Assembly: GCA_039111475.1 (NCBI GenBank)
Contig: JBCCIP010000016.1
Span: forward strand, 1-64,000
From: JAUIET01 sp039111475
GTDB lineage: Bacteria > Pseudomonadota > Gammaproteobacteria > Pseudomonadales > JAUIET01
Reading direction: 5' to 3'
DNA: 64,000 nucleotides
Translations under genes and position numbers: made by a program
Part shown: positions 1-8,044 of the stretch, in pieces
Layout of the letters: every line of letters starts with the position of its first letter
Numbering within the stretch: the stretch's first letter is position 1
The notes under the pieces: generated by a model
What the model was told of the DNA's origin: nothing
The model's database searches: none
The model's input: only the letters and a program-made list of their open reading frames with translations

Positions 1-60
1 AAAATTTAATATTTCTCGACTTCGCAGGTACTCTTGTATCCATACAACAAGCTGTACCAT
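1..60 (-). CDS. Possible N-terminal fragment of a gene cut by the left window edge
   Basis: An ATG at position 60 on the minus strand opens a frame that stays open to the window edge, beginning MVQLVVWIQEYLRSR. It lies 22 bases downstream of the DUF3604 gene on the same strand and is preceded by GGGGAG, which sits almost against the ATG, closer than a usual ribosome binding site. Only about 20 residues are visible, too few to identify a family. It could equally be chance open frame. Confidence 0.25.
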   Translation of the reverse strand, partial: MVQLVVWIQEYLRSREILNF

Positions 61-82
61 CTCCCCGATTTGGGCGTTCCGA

Positions 83-1969
83 TTATTGAGTTAAATTGGT
101 TCCAACCCAGATGGCCGATGTAATGGCACGCTCTTGTATCCATGCGGGTTCCATAGCGTCAATCCCTAAAACTTTTGCGTCATAGGTAGACCAGCGCGGC
201 GTAGGAATCTCAAGTACTCTAGCATAATAGATAGCTTGTTGTTCCGCTCCAAACTCTGGATCAGTCCATACCGTGCCCAGCGACGCTGCTCCAATAGTAT
301 TGGCGTAGCTGGCATTTTCGATATCAACCGTATTGCCAACAGCATCCACAGCACCTGTACTTTGATTGATCGGTCTTTCATTGGATGCAGCAACATTGAA
401 TACTTTCTCGCGGCTAGTGCCGTCTTTGTTCACCCACGCCTTTACAATCTGCAGCCTGTCCAGATTGGCGCCATCCGGGTCTTTCATGGCCAAAACCAGG
501 AATGTAGGCTCTTTTGATGCTTGGTTTACGGGCAGTTTGCCACCCATGGGAACGCCACTTTTGTACGCTTGCTCTATAAGGTCGTCTGAATCCAGGATAT
601 GCTTCGTATAGTCCCAGCCGGCAAAAAACCGGACAGTGATTCGTGGCCCACTCGTGGCAAACGTTTCCTTTCTTACCATCGCGTCGAATAATGACGCCCG
701 AGTGTTCTCCGTCGCCCATACACCCGCTAAGCCACCTGAGCCCCAGCGGGTTACGGGATTGAGACCGGCTGGCAATAGCGTGACTTCGTCGGTGCGCAAT
801 CCGGCACTACCATCCATCATCGGCAACTTGCCGTGGTAACTGTTTTCCTCCACTGGAGAGCTTGCATTGTGGCTGTCGCTTGCACCAATCACGCCAAACT
901 CGTAGGGGTTAAATCCTTCTGAGTGTGACAATTCTAAGCCCAACCTAAGCGCATCTCTTGCATAGGACCCTTTAATGCCTTCCAGCCCATCGGCCTCATT
1001 CACACCCAACCCCGCTATTTCGAAATCGGCGAATTCATCGAGACTGGATAATAAGGGGTGTGTTTCAGAGGAACCCTTCACCTGCAGAATTTCGCTAATC
1101 GGTTCGAATCGTCTGCGTTTTTCGGCGTATTCACGACTGAGTGGTTGGCCATTTGAGTCCAGGCGGCCGTACATCAGGCCATTGCTCAAGTTAGCATTGT
1201 GCGGAATAGCCAGGGCCGTGCGCCCTGCTTCGTCTTCACGTTCCAGAAAATCCCATAATCGTTCTGGTTGCGGACTATCGATGTAACTGAATGGCAACTC
1301 AGATACCTTCGCTGACCGATAGATTATGTTCCGGTGAATGTGCACTGAAGATGATCCGGCGAACGCAGACCATTCGTAAGCAATGAATGACGTGAATACT
1401 CCTGGACTATTGAATTTTTCTGCGGCGTCAATGGTCATCTGCCAAGCTGCTTTGTTGATCACTGCGTCGCGATAGTCAACGCCAAAGCCGAAACCTTTGT
1501 CTGCGATAAATCCTGTCGACCTCGCCCAGGCAATTGTCGTCTTTAGAATATTGCCCTCTAACAGTAATTCTCTCAGCGGTCGCTGATTAGTCGGCACGTC
1601 CAGATTGGCGAGCCTGGCTTGCCCCATGTACTCGGCGTGATCCGTTGCTGCAGCAAAATCCAATGGCCGTGAAATCTTGATCGGATAGCCGGCACCGTGC
1701 TCTATGGTTCCGCCAAGTGCAAAGGTGTAAACGTCTTCCGGCAGAGAGCGTACGCCAAATACGTAGGCATCTGTGGATAAGCTGGTGTGAATATGCAGGT
1801 CGCCAAAAAATAATTGGCGATTTGGTTCAGGATCTACCGCAGACTTGTAGGGCAACTGACTGCTCTGAGCCGGATCGAACGGGGGTTGCAAAGATGGATC
1901 GTCCAGCTTTGAGCAAGCGGTAAGATAGGCGCCGACTATCAACGCAGCTAGTAACATTCTACACTTCAT
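83..1969 (-). CDS. DUF3604 family lipoprotein (predicted PHP-like metallohydrolase)
   Basis: The 628-residue product starts with a lipoprotein signal: a basic start, a hydrophobic stretch and the lipobox LTAC with Cys19, so it should be exported and lipidated. A GGAG box lies 7 bases before the ATG. The family signature follows directly: FFGDLHIHTSLSTDAY near residues 54-69, then DFAAATDHAEY near 104-114, with later PHNAN and GASDSHN motifs. These His/Asp motifs resemble metal-binding motifs of PHP-type phosphoesterases, but no substrate is established for DUF3604, so the enzymatic role is inference. It is the last complete gene at the left end of the minus-strand catabolic region and is separated from the next gene by 170 bases in which I see no clear signal. 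Confidence 0.9.
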   Translation of the reverse strand: MKCRMLLAALIVGAYLTACSKLDDPSLQPPFDPAQSSQLPYKSAVDPEPNRQLFFGDLHIHTSLSTDAYVFGVRSLPEDVYTFALGGTIEHGAGYPIKISRPLDFAAATDHAEYMGQARLANLDVPTNQRPLRELLLEGNILKTTIAWARSTGFIADKGFGFGVDYRDAVINKAAWQMTIDAAEKFNSPGVFTSFIAYEWSAFAGSSSVHIHRNIIYRSAKVSELPFSYIDSPQPERLWDFLEREDEAGRTALAIPHNANLSNGLMYGRLDSNGQPLSREYAEKRRRFEPISEILQVKGSSETHPLLSSLDEFADFEIAGLGVNEADGLEGIKGSYARDALRLGLELSHSEGFNPYEFGVIGASDSHNASSPVEENSYHGKLPMMDGSAGLRTDEVTLLPAGLNPVTRWGSGGLAGVWATENTRASLFDAMVRKETFATSGPRITVRFFAGWDYTKHILDSDDLIEQAYKSGVPMGGKLPVNQASKEPTFLVLAMKDPDGANLDRLQIVKAWVNKDGTSREKVFNVAASNERPINQSTGAVDAVGNTVDIENASYANTIGAASLGTVWTDPEFGAEQQAIYYARVLEIPTPRWSTYDAKVLGIDAMEPAWIQERAITSAIWVGTNLTQ

Positions 1970-2139
1970 TTTTCAGCTCCAGTCCGTTTTCGCTGCGTAC
2001 TCAAGATGATGCGCTAGAACATTGGCGGTATGCTGCATTTTCTCATTGAGCATGACAACGGCTTTGCCCCCTTGAAATGGCGCGTTAGGCGGTTAGTTTC
2101 GAGCAGTCTCTATACGCACTTAGCCTTTTTATATTCGGC

Positions 2140-3138
2140 TTAGCTGGAACTGGCAATCAAATCATCGGGTTTGCTGAGTCCCAGTCGTTGATAATACAGC
2201 TCAGGAATATCAGCCGGGTTCTTGTAAACATAAATCTTGCACGGCGAAATGCCCACATCACTTGGCGGCTCAATAATAAATACAGGTATCCCTGTTTTGA
2301 GTACGGAACTCAGTTCCATTGCAGGTTCATGGCAGCAGTACACCGGAAGGTTGTTTCTGCCATAGGTGAGTGGGCCACGGTCGCGCACTATCGCATCAGA
2401 TCGTGGTTCTTCGTAATGCCCTTGCCTGATCAGTCTGGCACCACTTGGGCAAGGATCTGGCATGAAGGTAACTTTCTCTGCGTCTTCGGTCACGTTGAAC
2501 GGCAACAAGTGGCAACGTGTGAAATGCATGATGTTCTGTACTTTTTCCCTGAACGGGATTTTTTCGTTCGGGTCCATGGCCTCTGGCTTCATTACTATGT
2601 TCAGCACACGCAGTAATTCCTTATCACCGTGATCGTTATACAGAATGGAGAGAAGTGCTGACACTCTGGACATCATGCCATCATGCAGCTCAAGTGCTTG
2701 TTTGCGCAGTCTATGAACTCGTTCGCTTGCTTGTTTGTCAGCGCCACTGTCAATGAGTGACTGAATTTTTTCAATATCCTCAATCCACTGTTTGCCTACA
2801 CCTCGGGTTTCTATCCGCCGTTCTGGTGCAATCTCATAATTCTCGATTGTAGACAATGCTGCATCGCTGGCAGGCTGTCCCGCCAACTCGCTAATGCTCC
2901 CGAGGATCGATTTTTCCCAGCCAGTATAGCTATAGAACATTGTGACCAGTTCATGCTGGAAGCGGCTTACCAGCGATTTCGCTTCAACACGGTTACCTTC
3001 ATTAAGGCGCCAAGTGATAAGGTCGACTGTTAGCTTCCCTGCTAGAGCCAGTTCTTCGTCACTAAACACACGAGAAAACACTGGCCTAGAAAACCCGATA
3101 TCGCCGTTGGACGTGTGCTTGTCGCACACTGATTTCAT
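2140..3138 (-). CDS. Conserved unknown protein with C-terminal Cys/His cluster
   Basis: This 332-residue protein has no signal peptide or membrane segment. The N-terminal two thirds look helical. The C-terminal third carries a cluster typical of a metal site: FTRCHLLPF, then DPCPSGARL, then VYCCHEP, then SPCKIYVYKNP followed by IPELYYQRLG. I recall the same ordered pattern in uncharacterised bacterial proteins but cannot attach a named family or reaction. Its ATG lies inside the 3' end of the DUF1214-like gene, giving a 53-base overlap, which argues for co-expression and translational coupling; the ribosome binding site is weak. A later start would remove the overlap, but no good internal ATG with a ribosome binding site is evident. 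Confidence 0.75.
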   Translation of the reverse strand: MKSVCDKHTSNGDIGFSRPVFSRVFSDEELALAGKLTVDLITWRLNEGNRVEAKSLVSRFQHELVTMFYSYTGWEKSILGSISELAGQPASDAALSTIENYEIAPERRIETRGVGKQWIEDIEKIQSLIDSGADKQASERVHRLRKQALELHDGMMSRVSALLSILYNDHGDKELLRVLNIVMKPEAMDPNEKIPFREKVQNIMHFTRCHLLPFNVTEDAEKVTFMPDPCPSGARLIRQGHYEEPRSDAIVRDRGPLTYGRNNLPVYCCHEPAMELSSVLKTGIPVFIIEPPSDVGISPCKIYVYKNPADIPELYYQRLGLSKPDDLIASSS

Positions 3139-4495
3139 GGCGTCTTTGTTGTTCGCTTAGTCTGGGCATATCTTCAGGTATGTATCCTTCTATCTGGTCA
3201 AAGCAAATTTTCTCTGCCTTAATGGTTGGCCAATCCTTTTCCGGCGGAATTTCTGAGTAGGCCCAGCGATGTGACAAATAACCACGTGGCAAACCTGTGG
3301 TATCAAGCCAGTTTTGAATTCCAGGGTCTTTGTGGGAAACCACCCAGCGCTGTACATGGTCTTTCCCCATATACATTTGATGCAGATTCATGCTGCTTTG
3401 ATGATTTGCATAGTCAGGCGACTCACCCCACAGGTTACCCAAATGCACGCTAACGTACACTGGGTCGCCTGAGTAGGTCGCCTCGATGTACAAGGCTTCA
3501 TCATCGTTCAGATCGTACAAGCCACCAGCGTAAATATTGGTACTCATCCCGCCACCGGTATCGCTGGAGGCGCAGTTTGGCTTGTTGTAGCCATTGACAG
3601 GATAAAAATACTTGCCGTCTTCAGGTCCGCCATGGCTGCCATTCACATTCAGAAGCTTATCGTAAAAATCCAACCAGAATTTCATATGACCGTTAACAAT
3701 TGATCCCATCTGCCGCAATTCAGCGGCACATCTGGCAGGTGTTAAAGGTTCCGGGTGGTCACCATCGCGATCAAGATTGCAAATGCTGAGCGGAATCGCT
3801 TCTTCATTTTCCCAATCGTAAAACAATTGTCGTCCGCTAATAAACGTTGCATAGCGGTCTCCGCCACTCGGGTTTCGTTTGTTGGGCCCTTTAACAGTAC
3901 ATATGAAATTGCCTGTGTAGTTGTCGGGTTTGTCTGGGCCTAGTAACAGCGCGAACTCGCCGTTGTCTTCAATCTGAAGGTTTGCGGTATCCAGTGTGCC
4001 AAACCCTGTACGAAAACCGGGTGTAAGCTCACGCAGATCACCGCTATCACCAGACATTGGCCCATTGGCCGTTTCAAAAATTAGATACTGCGGTGCGTAT
4101 GGCCCCTGTACTGCACGCGGCTCACCACGCCAGTGTCTGAAGTCTGCTGCCTTGCCTTTTACCAGATAGTGATTGCGACCATCAATAGGTGCGTAGAAAT
4201 ATATGGCATCTGCATTTTCTATCGTCGATTTATTGAAAATCGACAGTGCGTTTCGAAACGCCGGAAATTCTGTATCTGCATTAAACGTGCGCTCAATGCC
4301 ATGGTGCACGAAACCAGCGAGATATCGATAGCCTTCAGCCAACACTCTACTGGTTGGTTCGGGCGCGTATCTGTCTGGGCTATCAATAACATCTCTGGCA
4401 TCCTGCAATTTTACTATCAGATCATCCCAGGCGGCTCTGAGCTCCAGTTTATCCTGCTCTATCTGAGCACTGCTCCGTGCTACGTCATCGGCCAT
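3086..4495 (-). CDS. DUF1214-like domain protein (long paralogue)
   Basis: The product is 469 residues from the ATG at 4495, which is preceded by AAAGGA at good spacing; the frame runs on upstream to a TTG at 4591, but that start lacks support. The N-terminal half contains the motif AEGYRYLAGFVHHGIE, and the C-terminal half has NDDEALYIEATYSGDPVYVSVHLGNLWGES, a beta-rich segment of the DUF1214 type. The protein at 19454-20548 is a clear paralogue (AEGYRYLTRLLRAGLE and NEALVIHAKN), about 100 residues shorter. No catalytic residues are known for the family. It has no signal peptide. It overlaps the Cys/His-rich gene downstream by 53 bases. The context of dehydrogenases suggests a role in catabolism, which is inference. 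Confidence 0.75.
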   Translation of the reverse strand: MADDVARSSAQIEQDKLELRAAWDDLIVKLQDARDVIDSPDRYAPEPTSRVLAEGYRYLAGFVHHGIERTFNADTEFPAFRNALSIFNKSTIENADAIYFYAPIDGRNHYLVKGKAADFRHWRGEPRAVQGPYAPQYLIFETANGPMSGDSGDLRELTPGFRTGFGTLDTANLQIEDNGEFALLLGPDKPDNYTGNFICTVKGPNKRNPSGGDRYATFISGRQLFYDWENEEAIPLSICNLDRDGDHPEPLTPARCAAELRQMGSIVNGHMKFWLDFYDKLLNVNGSHGGPEDGKYFYPVNGYNKPNCASSDTGGGMSTNIYAGGLYDLNDDEALYIEATYSGDPVYVSVHLGNLWGESPDYANHQSSMNLHQMYMGKDHVQRWVVSHKDPGIQNWLDTTGLPRGYLSHRWAYSEIPPEKDWPTIKAEKICFDQIEGYIPEDMPRLSEQQRRHEISVRQAHVQRRYRVF

Positions 4496-4734
4496 TGTCG
4501 CTATCCTTTCTTGCCCCAATTCGAAATTACCGATGCAGAGCATATCAAGCCAGGCAAATTGAACCACCGCGCGGCCATTACCGACACGCAATAGTGTGTT
4601 TTGACGCGGGCATTGCTATCGCAAACGGCCTTTGTTGAATCCCACGATGGTGGCACAATGTTGTCGAGTCTTAACAGCAATAGGCGTAGAATTAGGCCCT
4701 CGCGAAGTGATTTATCTAAACAGGCCACACCGTA

Positions 4735-5148
4735 ATGAATTGGAAACACTTTGGCAAAGTTCACAGCCTTCTGTACCGCGCCAGCGGCGGGCGATTTGGT
4801 GCAAAGCTGGGAAACATCGATTGTGTTCTGGTTGAAACCGTAGGCCGCAAATCCGGAGCAAAACGGGTAGTCCCTATCTGCTGTTACCCGTACAAAGATT
4901 CAGTCGTAGTGTCTGCTTCCAATAGCGGAATGGATAGGCACCCCGCGTGGTATTACAACCTCAAAGCCAAACCTGAGTGCATAGCGCAACTGGGCACTGA
5001 TCGTTTTGCAGCGGTCGCCGAAGAACTGCCCGCAGAAGAAGCGGAATCGCTACTACCCATGATTTTTGATATCAATGATCATCAGCGCGAATACCGTGAA
5101 CAAACTGATAGACCGATTCCTATAGTCTGGCTGCGTCGCGCTTACTGA
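4735..5148 (+). CDS. Ddn-like nitroreductase family protein (DUF385, F420-type split barrel)
   Basis: This 137-residue protein matches the deazaflavin-dependent nitroreductase (Ddn) family, a small split beta-barrel fold. The diagnostic run is VLVETVGRKSGAKRVVPICC near residues 32-51 followed by VVVSASNSGMDRHPAWYYNLKAKPE near 58-82. In mycobacteria such proteins use cofactor F420 to reduce quinones or nitro compounds; whether this host makes F420 cannot be judged here, and some members bind other ligands. It is the only plus-strand gene in the first 10 kb. It ends 14 bases before the convergent SDR gene stop. No clear ribosome binding site precedes the ATG. Confidence 0.8.
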   Translation: MNWKHFGKVHSLLYRASGGRFGAKLGNIDCVLVETVGRKSGAKRVVPICCYPYKDSVVVSASNSGMDRHPAWYYNLKAKPECIAQLGTDRFAAVAEELPAEEAESLLPMIFDINDHQREYREQTDRPIPIVWLRRAY

Positions 5149-5162
5149 TTATCCATAGGTGC

Positions 5163-5930
5163 TCAGGGAGTAACGCCACCGTCAATAGTAATACATGTGC
5201 CGGTTGTATAACTTGATGCTCCGGAGGCGAAATACAATACGGCACCGACCACCTCTGATGGCTCCCCAACACGATTGAGCGCAATCGGTTCCAATACGTA
5301 CGGTAAGGTAGCTTCATTTCTAACGAAGCCGGCCGCGGCGTCAGTATCAAATGTGCCGCACACTATGCAGTTTATTCTCACATTCGCGGCTGCGTATTCT
5401 TGCGCAGAAGCGGCCGTCAGTGCATTCAAGCCGGCTTTCGCCGCACTGTAAACAGTAGTGACCGGAGAGGGTTTATACGACGCGATAGAGCTGATGTTGA
5501 TGACGCTGCCCCCATCACCTTGATCGGCCATTTGGGTCGCAACCAAAGCGGTAAGACGAGTGGGTCCTTTCAGGTTAACATCGATGATTTTGTCAAAGAG
5601 AGCTTCGCTGGTGTCTAGCAGTGACGGTGCTATGGGCGACATCCCGGCATTGTTTACCAATACGTCAATACGCCCATAGTGGCTTACAATTTGCTGCACC
5701 ACTTTTTCAAGGCCTTCCCATTGCCCGACATGACATTCAAGGGCCAGTGCATCTCCGCCCTCTTCCTGAATTGCAGCCACCACTTTTTGGCATGCTTCCA
5801 GTTTGCGGCTGGCAACCACCACCTTTGCGCCGCGACGGGCAAATTCCATAACCATCGCATTGCCAAGCCCACGGCTACCGCCAGTCACCATAACTACTTT
5901 GGCTCTAACATCAAATAAGGAATCTGGCAT
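5163..5930 (-). CDS. Short-chain dehydrogenase/reductase (classical SDR)
   Basis: The 255-residue length is typical of classical SDR enzymes, which oxidise or reduce alcohols and ketones with NAD(P). The cofactor motif TGGSRGLG is at residues 16-23, NNAG at 93-96, and the catalytic set is Asn119, Ser148, Tyr161 and Lys165 (YSAAK). The C-terminus ends in GTCITIDGG, as expected. Arg20 in the Gly-rich loop and SRK at 41-43 are compatible with NADP preference, though this is not decisive. It is the last gene of a five-gene minus-strand run, starting 24 bases after the unknown 417-residue protein. The substrate is not shown by sequence. Confidence 0.9.
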   Translation of the reverse strand: MPDSLFDVRAKVVMVTGGSRGLGNAMVMEFARRGAKVVVASRKLEACQKVVAAIQEEGGDALALECHVGQWEGLEKVVQQIVSHYGRIDVLVNNAGMSPIAPSLLDTSEALFDKIIDVNLKGPTRLTALVATQMADQGDGGSVINISSIASYKPSPVTTVYSAAKAGLNALTAASAQEYAAANVRINCIVCGTFDTDAAAGFVRNEATLPYVLEPIALNRVGEPSEVVGAVLYFASGASSYTTGTCITIDGGVTP

Positions 5931-5954
5931 TGCGATTATTCCGTGCTGATGTTG

Positions 5955-7208
5955 CTAGGGTGTAATGTCGAGCAGCTCAATATGATTTTCCAGTTTGAAT
6001 GAATACAAGGGCGTGCCCTTTGCCACTTGAACGGCAATTGGTGGCTCAACAGCCTGAATTGGCTCAATCGTAATCTGCCACTCCAGGGCATTGTCTGTTG
6101 GACTGACGCTGGCGCGGTTGTCTACGCCCTGCACCAACGCAATCAAACCTTCATCACGTCCTGACATCAGCAAATTAAACCAGCCGTTTACGTCTCTGTC
6201 GTCGTACGCGGCACAAGGGTTAAGTTTAAAATTCGCGCTACGTGGCCCGGTTTTTCTGACTTCAACGCTACTGTACTCAGCAGGTAGAAACGCAGGATGA
6301 ATATTGATGATGCTGAGGATTGCGTCTATCCCGCCATCTGTTAGCCCTAAACAGCTGGCAAGCCTTTCGCTAGCAACCCAACAACTGCCCGTCATCTGAA
6401 AGGCGATTATGTCGTCAACTGCGTCCTGGCCATACCGCGAGGCAACCGCAAGGCCGAGGGTGTGAATCAACAAATGAATCTGTATGCCCAGTTCTTTGCA
6501 AATGATCGCCAGCGCCTGTTTCGAAAATCGTTCCAGCTCAAGTCGCTCAAACAGCGGGCCGTCATAATAATCCAAACCGCCATGATGATCAGCCAATCCA
6601 CGACCGATGTCCGTATTGGCAAGTTTTGTTTCAAGCACTGGCAGCGCCACATCAGGTACAGCCAGTGGCTCTGCCTCGGCATCAATAAACACTCGCCATC
6701 TGCACACGGGAGAATGGTGCGAGGGTGCTCTGGGAGGTCGGTGAATAGGCCGCACGCGGGCTCTGGGGTTACCGGCTGCCGCCGTTGCATCAAAGGTTGG
6801 ATCTTCTATGTCATGGCACATCACTCGCACAGCGGCCTCGCCGCGTGGTTCGGTATCCAGTAGAGGGCCACACCGATCTAACCAGAAAAATCCTTCATCC
6901 TCGCCAGACATCTCAAAGTGGGCGTCGAAATACTGATGACTTAGGCCACACTCCAGTTGCATGCCTTTTAGAATACACTCTACATCAGATCTGGTGTTCA
7001 AGCGCATGGCCGACTGCATGCGTTTGCTGTACACAGGGCTGGCCGCCATCCAGTTGTGGATTGCAGTGTCTTTGTAGGCTTCCTGTCCGTGATTCATTGC
7101 CAATGCGGCGTAGCCGGTGCGACTGTTTAGCTGCCCTAGCAACATATACTCGCGGCCCATTGTCGCAAGTTGTTCTCTACTGTAATGATCTAAATCTTGT
7201 GATGTCAT
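5955..7208 (-). CDS. Conserved unknown protein in the dehydrogenase operon
   Basis: I do not recognise a named family. The ATG at 7208 gives 417 residues; the frame extends to a GTG at 7247 that would overlap the upstream SDR gene. The N-terminal half contains DEGFFWLDRCG, then MCHDIEDPTF, then RPIHRPPR and SPVCRW, a conserved-looking set of Cys, His and acidic residues that could bind a metal or a cofactor. The second half is predicted mixed helix and strand, with a helical stretch around ICKELGIQIHLLIHTLGLAV. There is no signal peptide. It sits 13 bases after the coniferyl-type SDR and 24 before the next SDR, so it is probably part of the same pathway. Confidence 0.7.
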   Translation of the reverse strand: MTSQDLDHYSREQLATMGREYMLLGQLNSRTGYAALAMNHGQEAYKDTAIHNWMAASPVYSKRMQSAMRLNTRSDVECILKGMQLECGLSHQYFDAHFEMSGEDEGFFWLDRCGPLLDTEPRGEAAVRVMCHDIEDPTFDATAAAGNPRARVRPIHRPPRAPSHHSPVCRWRVFIDAEAEPLAVPDVALPVLETKLANTDIGRGLADHHGGLDYYDGPLFERLELERFSKQALAIICKELGIQIHLLIHTLGLAVASRYGQDAVDDIIAFQMTGSCWVASERLASCLGLTDGGIDAILSIINIHPAFLPAEYSSVEVRKTGPRSANFKLNPCAAYDDRDVNGWFNLLMSGRDEGLIALVQGVDNRASVSPTDNALEWQITIEPIQAVEPPIAVQVAKGTPLYSFKLENHIELLDITP

Positions 7209-7221
7209 TTGTTGTCTTGAC

Positions 7222-8043
7222 TTAGGATATGCCCAGCAAGTTGTCACGTTGACCGAGAAAAACTTCCGCGCAATAGCCGTAGTCTATGGGCAAGTTAACA
7301 CCACTCACAAAGCCTGCGAGTTTGCTATTCAATAACACCATGGGCTCAGCCATGTCGGCACCGCTGGCATAGCGACCGTTTGAAGGCAGAAAAAGATCAA
7401 TTGCCTCGTCCGGCATTTGTCCTTCTCCTTTTAGCGTCGTCATAAAACCGCTGTTGGTCGGCGACGGCGACACGCAATTGATCCGAATGCCTTTCGCTGC
7501 CAGAGCCTTGGCGTTTTGCAGTGTGTAGACGATGATGCATTGCTTGGAAAAACCATAACCGTCTGCGCAACCTTCAGGATTAGCGTCCATCCACTGCTCA
7601 GCGCTGGCAAAGGAGTTATCCAGAGCTAAAAATTCCTTGACCGTATCCAGCTTTGATTTCCAGGCCATGCCAGCGGTTGATGCAATGGAGAGAATTGAGC
7701 CCCCTTCTGGAATTCGCTCTACAAGCGCATCAGTAAGATAACGCAAGCCACAGAAATTAATCAGTACAGTATCTCTCGCGGAAAACGGCGGGCTTGGCAC
7801 ACCTGCACAATTAAACAGGGAATCTACCTGCACAGGCAGCTGTTGCAATGCCTGATCGATGGCGGCCGGGTCTTTCATATCTGTGGTGAGCGTATTCGCT
7901 GCGGGCACATCAATATCGGCAATGTCCAGAGCCCATACCTGGGCGCCCAGCTCCACCAACAAATTGCACGCGGCCAGACCCATGCCTGAAGCAGCACCGG
8001 TTACAACCACTTGCTTGCCCTTGTAACCCAACAGTTCGCTCAC
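7222..8043 (-). CDS. SDR of the coniferyl-alcohol / 3-alpha-hydroxysteroid dehydrogenase type
   Basis: This 273-residue enzyme starts at a GTG preceded by AGGAG at 7 bases, and the box overlaps the stop of the aldehyde dehydrogenase gene one base upstream, a coupled arrangement. TGAASGMG is at residues 15-22, NCAG replaces NNAG at 78-81, Ser122 and the YGFSK motif (Tyr163, Lys167) form the catalytic set. The middle pattern, with a short LPVQVDSLFNCAGVP, then INFCGLRYLTDALVERIPEGGSI and a long insert before the Tyr, matches the subfamily containing coniferyl-alcohol dehydrogenase CalA and 3-alpha-hydroxysteroid dehydrogenase. It would oxidise a benzylic, allylic or steroid alcohol with NAD. 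The exact substrate remains open. Confidence 0.88.
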   Translation of the reverse strand: MSELLGYKGKQVVVTGAASGMGLAACNLLVELGAQVWALDIADIDVPAANTLTTDMKDPAAIDQALQQLPVQVDSLFNCAGVPSPPFSARDTVLINFCGLRYLTDALVERIPEGGSILSIASTAGMAWKSKLDTVKEFLALDNSFASAEQWMDANPEGCADGYGFSKQCIIVYTLQNAKALAAKGIRINCVSPSPTNSGFMTTLKGEGQMPDEAIDLFLPSNGRYASGADMAEPMVLLNSKLAGFVSGVNLPIDYGYCAEVFLGQRDNLLGIS

Positions 8044-8044
8044 G

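Noticed and set aside
31..143. 13-base direct repeat CTCTTGTATCCAT at 31-43 and 131-143, 100 bases apart
   Set aside because: The second copy encodes WIQE inside the DUF3604 gene, and the first encodes the same residues in the small edge frame. One short repeat pair at a gene end is not enough to claim an attachment site or mobile element.
4133..4594. Open frame of about 150 codons on the plus strand opposite the DUF1214-like gene
   Set aside because: The opposing frame has clear family motifs and a ribosome binding site; this one has neither.
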